64,000 bases of DNA, from assembly GCA_963791325.1 (NCBI GenBank), contig CAWBRU010000005.1, forward strand, positions 248,001 through 312,000. Reading direction: 5' to 3'. A model generated the notes under the pieces. That model had not been told where the DNA came from. It was given only the letters and a program-made list of their open reading frames with translations, and did not search any database. Both the position numbers and the translations under genes were made by a program. Source of the DNA: JBEVJK01 sp963791325 (GTDB lineage Bacteria; Pseudomonadota; Alphaproteobacteria; Rhizobiales; Rhizobiaceae). Shown here one piece after another: positions 25,919 to 35,166 of the stretch (position 1 is the stretch's first letter; the number at the start of each line of letters is the position of its first letter).

Positions 25919-27459
25919 CTACTTCGCGGCTAGCTCCATGATGCGGACCTGATTGGCCTCGGCGCGGTCGAGAATGCCGGTCACCCGGCCCTCATGCATG
26001 ACCATGATGCGGTCGCTCATGCCGAGCACCTCCGGCATCTCGGAGGAGATCATCATCACCGCGACGCCGTCGCGGGCCAGCTCGGTGACCAGCCGGTGGA
26101 TCTCGGCCTTGGCGCCGACGTCGATGCCGCGGGTCGGCTCGTCGAGGATCAGGATGCGCGGCTTGGTCAGCAGCCAGCGCCCGATCAGCACCTTCTGCTG
26201 GTTGCCGCCCGACAGATTCTCGATGCGCTCGCCCAGGCTGGGGGTCTTGACCCGCAGGCTGTCGCTCATCCGCTGGCACGCCTCGGCAATGCTTTTCTGG
26301 GCGACGAAGCCGTTGTTGACGAAGTCCTGCTGCAGCACGGCGATCTGCATGTTTTCCTGGACGTCGAGGATCAACAGGCAGCCGGTCTCCTTGCGGTCCT
26401 CGGTAAGCATCGCCATGCCGGTGCCGGATCGCCACGTTGGGCGAGGTGATGTTGACGCGCTCGCCGAGGATCTCGATCGTGCCCGAGGTCGCCGGCGTGA
26501 CGCCGAAGATCGCCTCGGCGACGTTGGAGCGGCCCGAGCCGACCAGCCCGGCCACGCCGAGGATCTCGCCGGCGCGGATGTCGAAGGAGACGTCGGCAAA
26601 CACGCCGTCCAGGCGTCAGATTCCGGACCGCCAGGACCACGTCGCCGATCGGCACCTGCTCCTTGGGAAACATCTGGGTGATCTCGCGGCCGACCATCAT
26701 GCGGATGATCTCGTCGCGGGTCACCGCATGCGAGGCATGCGTGCCGATGTAGCGGCCGTCGCGGAACACCGAGAATTCGTCGGCGATCTCGAACAGCTCG
26801 TTCATCTTGTGGGTGATGTAGATGATGCCTTTGCCCTGCGCCTTGAGGTCGCGGATGATGGTGAAGAGATGCGACACCTCGCGCTCGGTCAGTGCAGAGG
26901 TCGGCTCATCCATGATCAGGACATCGGATTCGTACGACACCGCCTTGGCGATCTCGACCATCTGCCGGTTGGCAACGGTCAGGTCGCGGACCTGCACCTG
27001 CGGGTGGATATTGATGTTGAGCCGGTTGAACAGCTCCGCCGTCATCCGGTTCATCGTCGGGTGATCGACCAGGCCGAAGCGGTTCTTCGGCTCGCGCCGG
27101 ATCCAGATATTCTCCGCCACGGTCATGAACGGCATCAGGTTGAGCTCCTGATGGATCATGGCGATGCCGTTCTCGAGTGCATCGAGCGGCGAGGCGAGCC
27201 GGATCGGCTGGCCGCGCAGGGTGATCTCACCGCGGTCGGGGTGGTAGATGCCGGCGACGATCTTCATCAAGGTCGACTTGCCGGCGCCGTTCTCGCCCAT
27301 CAGCGCATGGACGGTGCCGCGCCTGAGCTTGAAGGAGACGTCGTCGAGCGCGACCACGCCCGGGAACTCCTTGCGCACATTGTCGACGGTCAGCAGATAT
27401 TCGGAGTTGGGAACGGCGCCGCTCTGCCGGACCGCCGCCATCGTCGTTGGGCTGATCAT
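25919..27459 (-). pseudogene. CUT2 sugar ABC transporter ATPase (IatA/RbsA-like), frame broken twice
   Basis: A double-cassette ATPase of about 512 residues if two extra bases are ignored. The first cassette is intact: Walker A GENGAGKST, then LTVANRQMVEIAKAV and Walker B VLIMDEPTSAL. The frame changes near 26612 (before the DGVFADVSF segment) and again near 26420 (before GMAMLTEDRKETGC). The second cassette continues with LSGGNQQKVLIGRWL and ILILDEPTRGIDVG to a normal end. The span of 1541 bases minus two gives exactly 513 codons, the family length. So either two sequencing insertions or a very recent pseudogene. Start is fixed by a GAGGAGGG site. Confidence 0.85.
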
Positions 27460-27525
27460 AACAAGCCCTCCTCGCAAGCCTGCCGGGCTGCCTGGACGCG
27501 ACAGGCGCGTCCAGGCATCGAGGGA

Positions 27526-28467
27526 TCAGTTCTTGGACTGATATTTGGAAAGATTTTCCGGCGTGACCAGCTCGAACGGCACGTAGACCTTGCGGTCGAC
27601 CTTGTCGCCCTTGGCAAGCTTCAGCGCTGCATCGACCGCGCCCTTGCCCTGGCCGGCTGCATTCTGGAAGACGGTGACGTCGAGGTCGCCGGCGGCCATC
27701 GCCGCGAGCGCATCCTGGGTGGCATCGACGCCGCCGACGATCATCGCCTTCATGTCGGTGCCGGCGGCCTTCATCGCCTGGATCGCACCGATCGCCATCT
27801 CGTCATTGTTGGAGACCACGGCGTCGAACTGGATGCCGGCCGACAGCCAGTTGGACATCAGGTCGGAGCCCTCGGTGCGCTTCCAATTGGCGGTCTGCTC
27901 CTCGGCGATCTTCATGAAGTTGCAATCCGGCGTGGCGATCACGTCGTGAACGTCCTGGGTGCGCTGGCGGGCCGCCTGGTTGGACAGCTCGCCCATCATC
28001 ACCACGATGTTGGCTTCCTTCTTGCCCGCCGCCTTCAGCAGCCGGCAGATTTCCTGCGTCTCCAGGGTGCCGGATTCCTTCTCGTTCGATGCCACGAAAG
28101 CCTGGGTCTCGGGCAGCTGATCGACATTGATCGGCTCGCGGTTGACGTAGACCAGCGGAATCTTGGCATCCGCCGCGATCTTGGACATCGCTGCGGTCGC
28201 GTCGGTGTCGACCGGGTTGACGATGATGGCGTCGACGCCGGCCGCGATGAAGTTTTGGATCTGGCTCTGCTGCTTGGCGACGTCGTTTTGCGCATCCTCG
28301 ACCTGCAAGGTGACGCCGTCGAGGGTCTTGGCATAGTCGATCATGCCGTTGCGCAGCACGGTCAGGAAGTTGTCGTCGAACAGCGCCATCGAGACGCCGA
28401 TGTTGGCGGCAGCCGCCTGGCCGGTGAGCAAAGCCAGCATGGCAGCGCCCAACAGATATTTCCTCAT
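27526..28467 (-). CDS. CUT2 sugar-binding protein (inositol/rhizopine-type, IbpA-like)
   Basis: A 313-residue periplasmic binding protein. Signal peptide is residues 1-22 (KYLLGAAMLALLTGQAAA). Two type-I lobes follow with NIGVSMALFDDNF, AIIVNPVDTDATAAM, VVMMGELSNQAARQRTQD, VSNNDEMAIGAIQAMKAAG and GGVDATQDALAAM; this set is the one I associate with rhizobial myo-inositol/rhizopine binding proteins. The ATG at 28467 follows GAGGAGGAG; the longer upstream frame is leader DNA. It heads the operon with ATPase and permease. A GGAA-N6-TTCC palindrome upstream supports inositol control. Substrate is a prediction. Confidence 0.88.
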   Translation of the reverse strand: MRKYLLGAAMLALLTGQAAAANIGVSMALFDDNFLTVLRNGMIDYAKTLDGVTLQVEDAQNDVAKQQSQIQNFIAAGVDAIIVNPVDTDATAAMSKIAADAKIPLVYVNREPINVDQLPETQAFVASNEKESGTLETQEICRLLKAAGKKEANIVVMMGELSNQAARQRTQDVHDVIATPDCNFMKIAEEQTANWKRTEGSDLMSNWLSAGIQFDAVVSNNDEMAIGAIQAMKAAGTDMKAMIVGGVDATQDALAAMAAGDLDVTVFQNAAGQGKGAVDAALKLAKGDKVDRKVYVPFELVTPENLSKYQSKN

Positions 28468-28775
28468 CCCTAGGTTCTCCTCCTCAGAACGCCGCCCGCG
28501 GCGGCTCAACCGTTTCAAACCATCGCTTGCAAGCGCCTGGCCCGGCGTGCGGATCGCGCCTGGCGGGATGCAATGTTCCCTCCTCGCCGGAACATTCTGC
28601 GAAAATGGAACAAATATGCTGTTTTGCAAAACGGTGGAATATTCATTCCATCAATCCGATAGGCCGTCAAGGGCAAAGTTCTCGCCCGTCCTGCCTGCGG
28701 ATCGGCATCGTAGGAGCATTCCGCCGGGCGGGCCAGCGGGAAGCGCGAACGCGCCCCCGGAAGTGATGCGGCAGG
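28468..28775 (-). promoter_or_regulatory. Promoter region of the CUT2 importer with two palindromes, IolR-like site
   Basis: A perfect palindrome GTTTTGCAAAAC lies at 28621-28632, and directly beside it TGGAATATTCATTCCA (28635-28650), which contains GGAA-N6-TTCC. The latter is the form reported for the RpiR-type inositol regulator IolR in Sinorhizobium. The region also ends the convergently arranged metallopeptidase side; no gene is seen in it. Confidence 0.5.
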
Positions 28776-29798
28776 CTATCGGGCGACGGGCACGGCCTCA
28801 CCGAGCAGCGTGTCGACAAAGGCAAGCTTGTCGGCCGCGCCGGGCGAGACCACGAACGGATAGAGGTCCGAGAGACCCATGCAGCGGTTGATCGAATTGG
28901 CCGCCTCCGAAAGCGCCAGCCAACGGGCCAGCTTGAGCTGAAACGGCATTGCCGCAGCGGCGGCCGCCGCGGGCGGGTTCGCTTCTGTTGCGGTGGCGAG
29001 TTCGTCGAGCGGCAGCCGCAGCGAACCGACCATTTCCAGCGTGTCGGTGATATGCAGATAGTGGGCGAAGGTCTCGGCCCAATCTTCCCAAGGATGGCTG
29101 GCGGCATAGCCCGAGATGAAATGTTCTTGCCAATCGGCGGGCGCACCGCTGCGGTAGTGCTCGGCCAGCGCCGCGGCATAGTCCCGGCGCTCGTCGCCGA
29201 ACAGCTGCCGATACGCGGCGAGCCGGTCGGGCCTGTCGCGGATCAGCCGTTCCCAGCAGAAATGGCCGAGCTCGTGGCGGAAATGGCCGAGCAGGGTGCG
29301 ATAGTTCTCGCCCATGGCCGCGCGCATCTTCTCCCGCTCCGAGGCGTCGGCCTCGGCAACGTTGAGGGTGATCAGCCCGTGGTCGTGGCCGGTCAGCACC
29401 GTGCCGGGCCCCTCGTCGGCGATCGGCGCCAACAGGTCGAAGGCAATCCCCGCTTCGTCGCGACCATCGCGCTTCGGCCTGACCGGGATTGCGAAGTGGA
29501 GCAGCGAGTAAAGCGCGCGCTTCTTGGCGCGTTCCACGTCGGTCCAGCGTCGGCGGTTGCCGGCCACCGAGAGGTCGGGGATGGTCTTGTTGAGGGCGCA
29601 GGAAAGGCACAGCCGGCCGTCGCGGGCGGCGATCCAGTTGCAATCGCATTCGCCGGCATTGCCGCAGCCGGCGGAATGGGCGGCCAGCACGAATTCCCGT
29701 TCGGCCGGGTCGTAGAGAACCGCGTTCTTGCAGTTCAGGCAGACGGTATTTTCGAAGTAGATGCGGTTCCGGCAGTGCGGGCATGCAAACAGCTTCAT
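28776..29798 (-). CDS. Putative zinc-binding metallopeptidase with N-terminal zinc ribbon
   Basis: A 340-residue protein of the putative zinc-binding metallopeptidase family (Peptidase_Mx type). Residues 1-75 carry several cysteine pairs (CPHC, CLNC, then CGNAGECDC and CLSC), a double zinc ribbon. The catalytic signature HFRHELGHFCWE lies at about residues 167-178, followed by DYAAALAEHY and SGYAASHPWEDWAETFAHYLH (given in parts), in which the second H/E-rich helix sits. There is no signal peptide, so it is cytosolic. The start at 29798 was picked because the first zinc-ribbon cysteine follows at once. Substrate is unknown. Confidence 0.85.
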   Translation of the reverse strand: MKLFACPHCRNRIYFENTVCLNCKNAVLYDPAEREFVLAAHSAGCGNAGECDCNWIAARDGRLCLSCALNKTIPDLSVAGNRRRWTDVERAKKRALYSLLHFAIPVRPKRDGRDEAGIAFDLLAPIADEGPGTVLTGHDHGLITLNVAEADASEREKMRAAMGENYRTLLGHFRHELGHFCWERLIRDRPDRLAAYRQLFGDERRDYAAALAEHYRSGAPADWQEHFISGYAASHPWEDWAETFAHYLHITDTLEMVGSLRLPLDELATATEANPPAAAAAAAMPFQLKLARWLALSEAANSINRCMGLSDLYPFVVSPGAADKLAFVDTLLGEAVPVAR

Positions 29799-29864
29799 TG
29801 CAGGAACCATCAAGGGTGGGTGCGGACCAGGGACCCGCACCCGATTTTTAGAATCAATTCTATT

Positions 29865-30116
29865 TTATCGCCGGAACGCCCGGGCAATGGCGATGATGAT
29901 GCAGGCGCCGATGAAGCCGGCGATCAGATAGCCGAGCCAACCCGCAAGCACCACGCCAAAAAGACTGAGGATCGCGTTGGCGAGGATGGCCCCAACGATA
30001 CCGAGGATGATGTTCATCAAGGCGCCCATGTTGCTCTTCATGAACATCTCTGCCAGCCATCCGGCGAGGCCGCCGATGATAATGGCTGCGATCCAGCCTA
30101 CGCCTGCATTTTCCAT
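29865..30116 (-). CDS. GlsB/YeaQ/YmgE family stress-response membrane protein
   Basis: An 83-residue hydrophobic protein with three membrane segments and the family glycine motifs (GWIAAIIIGGLAGWLAEMFM; MNIILGIVGAILANA; GWLGYLIAGFIGACI). The ATG at 30116 has a GGAAGGATG site. The protein lies in the inner membrane; its role in stress tolerance is general family knowledge, without a mechanism. Located next to a small RNA gene on the other strand. Confidence 0.9.
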   Translation of the reverse strand: MENAGVGWIAAIIIGGLAGWLAEMFMKSNMGALMNIILGIVGAILANAILSLFGVVLAGWLGYLIAGFIGACIIIAIARAFRR

Positions 30117-30282
30117 GGCATCCTTCCCTCTTGTGATAGCTCGGCCAACCGAGCGGCTACCGAACGCGACAGCCAACCCGTAAGTTCCTCCCGATCCAAT
30201 GTCTCAGGCAAGTGGTGCAAAAATATCACATGCGACATTTTGCACCTTTAATAAGCGAAACATGGAATTGCCGAATCGATAG

Positions 30283-30376
30283 GCAGTGCCTACCTTCCAG
30301 CTATCGGCAGTCGACCTCCTCCCAGACTGTCGACCATATAGAGCCCCGCCAACCTCCTCCCTGGCGGGGCTTTTTT
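30283..30376 (+). ncRNA. Trans-acting small RNA, alpha-r14/CcsR-like with CCTCCTCCC loops
   Basis: Three hairpins in a row end in a strong terminator. Hairpin 1: CGATAG pairs with CTATCG around a loop containing CTACCTTCC. Hairpin 2: GCAGTC pairs with GACTGT around a loop with CCTCCTCCC. Hairpin 3 (the terminator): AGCCCCGCCA pairs with TGGCGGGGCT around CCTCCTCCC. Anti-Shine-Dalgarno CCTCCTCCC loops repeated in successive hairpins define the rhizobial alpha-r14 RNAs (NfeR1) and the CcsR/cuckoo RNAs. A possible promoter is TTGCAC (from about 30237) with TGGAAT 17 bases on. It is expected to block translation of several mRNAs, often importer genes. The 5' end is approximate. Confidence 0.72.
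30342..30376 (+). terminator. Rho-independent terminator of the small RNA
   Basis: A 10-bp perfect stem (30342-30351 with 30362-30371), a ten-base loop and TTTTTT run to 30376. It works for rightward transcription only. The last T is also the first base of the leftward CoA transferase stop codon complement, so the two genes converge without spacing. Confidence 0.88.
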
Positions 30377-31596
30377 CATTCGCCCCCGGCCTCGCGGTTC
30401 ACGGTCCCGGCCACGCCGCGCGCGATCAGCGCCTCAACTTCCGCGCCGCCGTAGCCGAATTCGGCCAGGATCTCGCGCGTGTGCTCGCCGACCTGCGGCG
30501 CGGGGCGATCGATGGAGGCCGGCGTCGCAGACAGCGTCACCGCCGGACCGACGACCTTGACGCGGCCGGCGACCGGATGCTCGTAGCTCTGCACGATGCC
30601 CCGATGGCGGACCTGCGGATCCTGCTCGGCCTCAAGATGGGTCTTAACCTCGCCGCACCAGATGTCGACGGCGAGCATCGCCTCGAGCAGGTCCTTGGTG
30701 GTCCAGCGGCGGGTCAGCGCCGAGAGCTTCTCCCAGATCTCGTCGCGCTTGTCGAACAGCTGCCGGGGATCGTCGTAGACAAGCAGGCTGTCGTCGCCCA
30801 ACACCCCGACCAGCCGCTTGTAGGGGCTCATGGCGATCGTCACCCAGCCGTCGGAGGTCGGGTAGACGCCGAACGGCGCGTCCATGCCGGGATGGCCGAT
30901 GCCCGAATTGGGCCGTTGGAAATCCTCGCCGAAGTTCATCGCCATCAGCATCTCCTGGCCCTGGTGGGCGAGCATGCCCGACATCAGGTCGACCTTCACC
31001 TCCTGGCCTTTGCCGGAGCGCTCGCGCCAGTGGAGCGCGGCGAGGATGCCGTAGACCATGTTCATCGCGCCGACCTGGTCGGAGAAGCCGGCGCCGACGG
31101 GCACCGGCGGCCCGTCGCCTCGCCCGGTCGCTGCGGCAATGCCGGTCAGCCCCTGGATCAGCATGTCCTGGCCAGGCCGCGTCACATAGGGTCCGCTCTC
31201 GCCGTAACCTGAGCCGGAGCAGTAGATGATGCGCGGGTTGATCCGATCGAAGTCCGCATAGCCGTAGCCCAGCCGCGCCAGCACGCCCGGGCGAAAGTTC
31301 TGGACCACGACGTCGGCGCGCTCGGCGATTTTGTAGAGGATCTGCTTGGCCTCGGGCGCCTTGAGGTCGAGCGCCAGCGAACGCTTGTTGCGGTTCCAGG
31401 CGAGAAAGTTCGGGCTCTCGCTGCCGCCCACCCATTTGTTGTTGAAGGTGAGCGTGCGGAACAGGTCGCCCTGGCCCGGCCGCTCGACCTTAATGACATC
31501 GGCACCCATATCGGCCAGGAGCTGGGTACAGAATGGCCCCTGCAGGAGATGGCTGAAGTCGAGCACGGTGATGTCGGAAAGCGCTTTTTCGGTCAT
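30376..31596 (-). CDS. Class III CoA transferase (CaiB/BaiF family)
   Basis: A 406-residue CoA transferase that moves CoA from one acyl-CoA to another acid, through an enzyme-bound anhydride on an aspartate. The N-terminal half has LDFSHLLQGPFCTQLLADMGADVIKVE (in parts) and RNKRSLALDLK, the usual CoA-site features. The catalytic aspartate is probably that of GFSDQVGAMN (about residue 170), followed by GILAALHWRERSGKGQEV. It is the last gene of the nine-gene operon and overlaps the lactonase stop by four bases (ATGA). Frame intact. Substrate unknown; context suggests a sugar-derived acid. Confidence 0.93.
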   Translation of the reverse strand: MTEKALSDITVLDFSHLLQGPFCTQLLADMGADVIKVERPGQGDLFRTLTFNNKWVGGSESPNFLAWNRNKRSLALDLKAPEAKQILYKIAERADVVVQNFRPGVLARLGYGYADFDRINPRIIYCSGSGYGESGPYVTRPGQDMLIQGLTGIAAATGRGDGPPVPVGAGFSDQVGAMNMVYGILAALHWRERSGKGQEVKVDLMSGMLAHQGQEMLMAMNFGEDFQRPNSGIGHPGMDAPFGVYPTSDGWVTIAMSPYKRLVGVLGDDSLLVYDDPRQLFDKRDEIWEKLSALTRRWTTKDLLEAMLAVDIWCGEVKTHLEAEQDPQVRHRGIVQSYEHPVAGRVKVVGPAVTLSATPASIDRPAPQVGEHTREILAEFGYGGAEVEALIARGVAGTVNREAGGE

Positions 31597-32485
31597 GGTC
31601 GCGTGCTCCGATGTCGGGCTGAAGAGGGTTGCGCGGCCTTGTAGAGGGGCTCGGCGAAGGTGTCGGTCTCGATCCTGGTGATGTGCCAGCGGCCGAGATT
31701 GGCGGTGAACAACGCTGCCCCGTCGAAGGCGAGGTTGGTCGGGTGGGCGAAGAGATGCGCTGTCGGGTCCTCGATATAGATCTCGGCACGGCCGCCCTCC
31801 GGCGCAATGCGCAGCACCCGCGATGGCTCGTAGCAGCCGACGAATAGCGCGCCTGCCGCGTCGAAGGCGATCCCGTCGGGCAGGCCCGGCAAGTCGGTCG
31901 CGTAGGGTTCCGCGGGGAAGGGGTGCCGTCGCTGCCGATCGGAATGCGCGACACCTGCCAGGCAAACGTTTCGCAGACGAAGAGCGCGGCGCCGTCGGCG
32001 GCGAGCGCCATGCCGTTGGCGAAAGTGAGCGGCCGCTCATACCACAACGCGCCGGCGCCGCTGTCGAGGTCATAGGCCCAGATCCCCGGACCCGGCCGAT
32101 CCGGCGCATGGCTGTCGGAAACGTAGAGCCGGCCGCGGCGCCGGTCGACGACGGGGTAGTTGGGTATCTTGATGCCGGGTGCGCTGAACCGCGCCAGTCG
32201 GCGCGACCGAAGGTCGAGGCGGAACACGGCGGCGTGCTTGAGGTCGCACAGATACAAGCTGTCCCCACCGTCGAAGGCGAGGCCGAGAACGAAGCCGCCG
32301 GTCGAGGCGACGGCCTCGATCGCGGAACCGTCCGGCGCGATCCGCATGATCTCGCCATTCTCGCTACCGCACCAGACGAAGCCGTCCGGCCCGATCGCCA
32401 CGCATTCGGGGTGCTGCAGCCGCGGCGTCGTGAAGATGCCGTCGAAGAAGACTGTCGCGCGCGTCATCGGCAAGGCGGTCGCCAT
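31593..32485 (-). pseudogene. SMP-30/gluconolactonase family lactonase, one frameshift
   Basis: A six-bladed beta-propeller lactonase of 297 residues if one missing base is restored. Metal ligands are present: E in HPECVAIG (about residue 27), N in FANGMALA (about 150) and D in LPDGIAFD (about 205). The frame breaks near 31920 in a G run that is one base short (the coding CCCC would be CCCCC). The 893-base span plus one is 298 codons. It hydrolyses a sugar lactone in family members. Start overlaps nothing and has GGAGGGC; the end overlaps the CoA transferase start. The break may be a base-calling error in a homopolymer. Confidence 0.85.
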
Positions 32486-32487
32486 GG

Positions 32488-33591
32488 TCAGCCCTCCGCC
32501 AGGAACGTGTCGTCATAGGGCACGGCCAGCTGGGCACCGGTCGCGTCCGTCACGGTGAGCCGGCCGGCCCCGGCGTCGATGCGCGCCACCCGGCTGAACG
32601 CCGCCGCCACCGGAACGGCGCCGATCACATGGCGTACGTCGACGCTGCCCTGCGGCGCGAGCCGGATTGCCGTCGGAATGCCGGCTTGACTGAGCGGATT
32701 GGGCGAAATCGAGGCCTGATGGCCGTAGATCGAATAGGCGGCGGCATCTTCGACGCCGAGCACGTTCAGATGGCGGCCGTTCCAGGGCGGATAGTCGCGG
32801 CCGCCATTGGAGAACCACAGCATGGTCGCCGGCAGGCGCTGCGGGTTTTTCAGCATCAGCGCGAGGTCGGCTTCGCCCAGGCGCCGGACGGCCGACCAGC
32901 CGAGCACGGCGTCCGCCGCTTCGACCAGCATGACGAAATCCTCGTGGCGGTCGCCGAGCGGATAGCGCGTCAGATCTGCCGGGCGCCCCGCCGCCGCGGG
33001 AAAGGCGGCGAGTTCGGCGGTACGGGCGGGGTAGGCAAGCAGCGAACGGCCACGGGCGGCATCGGGTTCGACCGCGGTCGAAGGGGTTTCGGCAAACCGC
33101 TTGGGCGAGAACGACAGCTCGGCGCCGCTCGGCAGGCTCACCATGGCATGATTGGCGACGGAGACGGCGCCGGTACCGCCTGCAAAACTGTGGCGTTGGT
33201 AGACGAAGGGATGACCGTCGCGCAGGGTGATCTCCTTGACCACGCGGGCGCCCATTACCGGCCGGTCGAGCGCGAAGCGGGCGGTGACACTGCCGGCTCC
33301 GGCGGTCTCGTCGAGCGCGAGCCAGCGGGAATTGGCGGTCCAGCCATGCGCCGGTGCCGGCTCGACATCGGCAGCCGCGAACGGCGCGCAGAAGAAGTCG
33401 CCGGCGAGCCCGGCAAGGTGCGGTGCGTCCTCGGTGCCTGCAACCGGACGCGGCGCGTCCGCCCAGGGCGCGCGGTGGAACGGCGTGGTGGTGCGGCCGT
33501 CGCGCGTCACGGCGATGCGGGCCAGAAATCCGCCCTCGGGGTCGAATTCGACCAAGATGCCTTGCGCGACAATCTGCCTTGGCTCGGTCAT
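32488..33591 (-). CDS. Galactose-mutarotase-like (aldose epimerase superfamily) protein
   Basis: A 367-residue protein rich in beta strands with an aldose-1-epimerase-like look: PFHRAPWADAP early, a central FVYQRHSFAGGTG with the histidine expected in the mutarotase fold (about residue 135), and LWFSNGGRDYPPWNGRHLNVLGVE late. Exact family could not be fixed; it may be one of the uncharacterised mutarotase-like groups found in sugar operons. The ATG at 33591 lies four bases after the SDR gene, inside the operon. It probably equilibrates or binds the sugar before oxidation; this is inferred. Frame intact. Confidence 0.72.
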   Translation of the reverse strand: MTEPRQIVAQGILVEFDPEGGFLARIAVTRDGRTTTPFHRAPWADAPRPVAGTEDAPHLAGLAGDFFCAPFAAADVEPAPAHGWTANSRWLALDETAGAGSVTARFALDRPVMGARVVKEITLRDGHPFVYQRHSFAGGTGAVSVANHAMVSLPSGAELSFSPKRFAETPSTAVEPDAARGRSLLAYPARTAELAAFPAAAGRPADLTRYPLGDRHEDFVMLVEAADAVLGWSAVRRLGEADLALMLKNPQRLPATMLWFSNGGRDYPPWNGRHLNVLGVEDAAAYSIYGHQASISPNPLSQAGIPTAIRLAPQGSVDVRHVIGAVPVAAAFSRVARIDAGAGRLTVTDATGAQLAVPYDDTFLAEG

Positions 33592-33595
33592 CGCC

Positions 33596-34378
33596 TCACT
33601 CTCCACGCACGACGAGGCCGCCGTCGACCCTCAAAATCTCGCCGGTGATGAAGGAGGCCCGCTCGCTGGCCAGGAACACCACCGCCTCGGCCACTTCATG
33701 CGCCTCGCCGAAGCGGCCGATCGGATGGGCCTTGTTCCAGGTGTCGATCAGCGCCTGCGGATCCGCCACGGTCTCGAAAATCCGCTGGTTGAGCGGCGTC
33801 ATGATCGTGCCGGGCGCCACCGCATTGACCCGGATCCGGAACGGCGCCAGGTCGATGGCGGTCTGCTGGGTGAGGGCATTGATGCCGCCCTTGGCGGCGG
33901 CGTAGGCGGCCCAACCCTTGAAGCCGTTGAGCGACTGCACGGACGACATGTTGACCACCGCTCCGCCGCCGCGCTTGATCATCTGCGGCACCGCCACCTT
34001 CATGCCGCGCCAGACGCCGGCGAGATTGGTTCCCATCACCGTATTCCAATGCGCCTCGTCGATCTCGTCGACGCGGCCGCCGAGCGCGCGGGCGGCGTTG
34101 TTGACGATGATGTCGATGCCGCCGAAGGCGGCCGCCGCGGCATCGGCCATCGCTTGCATGTCGGCCATCTCGGCGACGTCGGTGTGCACGAACAGAGCGC
34201 GGCCGCCGGCCGCCTCGAGCTCGGCCGTCGTGGCGGCGCCGGCCGCGTCGTCGATATCGGCCAGGACCACCGCCGCGCCGGCTTTGGCGAAAGCCTGCGC
34301 GCAGGCCTTGCCGATGCCCATCGCCGCGCCGGTCACCACCACGGTCTTTCCCGCAAACTCGCCTTCAGCCATGGTCAT
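33596..34378 (-). CDS. SDR family oxidoreductase
   Basis: A 260-residue classical short-chain dehydrogenase. The Rossmann motif TGAAMGIGKA sits at about residues 16-25, the NNAARALGG strand at about 88-96, the catalytic serine in NMSSVQSLNG and the Y-x3-K in YAAAKGG (about 155-161; catalytic Y and K). An aspartate in LADIDD at the end of the second strand favours NAD over NADP. In this operon it probably oxidises a sugar to a lactone or a 3-hydroxyacyl-CoA intermediate. Its ATG overlaps the enoyl-CoA hydratase stop (ATGA); an alternative start two codons later has better ribosome-site spacing. Frame intact. Confidence 0.92.
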   Translation of the reverse strand: MTMAEGEFAGKTVVVTGAAMGIGKACAQAFAKAGAAVVLADIDDAAGAATTAELEAAGGRALFVHTDVAEMADMQAMADAAAAAFGGIDIIVNNAARALGGRVDEIDEAHWNTVMGTNLAGVWRGMKVAVPQMIKRGGGAVVNMSSVQSLNGFKGWAAYAAAKGGINALTQQTAIDLAPFRIRVNAVAPGTIMTPLNQRIFETVADPQALIDTWNKAHPIGRFGEAHEVAEAVVFLASERASFITGEILRVDGGLVVRGE

Positions 34379-35161
34379 TTTCCTTTGAAATTCGGTTGGC
34401 GCTTGTCGAGGAAGGCGGCGATGCCTTCCTGACCGTCCTCGCTGCCATAGAGCCTGAGCAGCACCTCCTGCTCGAGCGACTGGGCGACCGGCAGCGGCGC
34501 GTCGAAACCTTGGCGGATCAGCCGCTTCATCTCGGTCTGGGCCAGCGGTGCAAGCTTCAGCATCGCCTGAGCGCGGGCGAGCGCGGCCGCCGCCAAATCC
34601 TCGTCGTCGGCGAGCTCGACGGCAAGCCCGATCGCATAGGCGCGCTCGCCGGTGATGCGGCGGCCGGCAAGCATCATGTCGGAGGCGATGCCTTTGCCCA
34701 CGGCGCGGCTGAGGCGCTGGGTGCCGCCGCCGCCCGGCGACAGGCCGAGCTGCCCTTCCGGCAGGCCGAGCCGGGCCGAGCGGGCGCAGACGATGAGGTC
34801 GCAGCAGAGCGCCAGCTCGAAGCCGCCGCCCAGCGCATAGCCGCGGATCGCCGCGATCGTCGGCTGCGGCAGCCCCTCCAGCCTGTCGAACACCCGCCGG
34901 CTGCGGAACTGGTAGGCGGCAAAGGCGGCGGCGCGGTTGCCGCGGTATTCGGCAATGTCGGCGCCGGCGACGAAGGCGCGGTCGCCGGCGCCGGCGAGGA
35001 TGACGACGCGCACTGCCGGGTCGGCCGCGATGCGGTCGAGCTCGGCCTCGAGCGCGCGCGATCAGCGGCGTCGACAGCGCGTTGAGCTTGTCGGGCCGGT
35101 TGAACGTCAGCCGAATGATACCGGGTTCGAGCGTGTCGCGGAGCAGGGGAGGTTCGGCCAT
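34375..35161 (-). pseudogene. Enoyl-CoA hydratase/isomerase family protein, one frameshift
   Basis: A crotonase-fold enzyme of 261 residues when one extra base is removed. The N-terminal MAEPPLLRDTLEPGIIRLT and FNRPDKLNALS read in one frame; from about 35055, in a GC dinucleotide run, the rest continues in another frame with AGADIAEY (oxyanion hole), GGGFELALCCD and LPEGQLGLSPGGGGTQRL, which hold the two catalytic-position glutamates. 787 bases minus one is 262 codons. With the CoA transferase in the same operon it implies a CoA-thioester route. Family is sure, substrate is not. Confidence 0.87.
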
Positions 35162-35166
35162 GAGGG

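Noticed and set aside
26371..27477. Two independent short ATPase genes instead of one broken gene
   Set aside because: The pieces are consecutive parts of one double-cassette ATPase and the corrected span equals 513 codons exactly.
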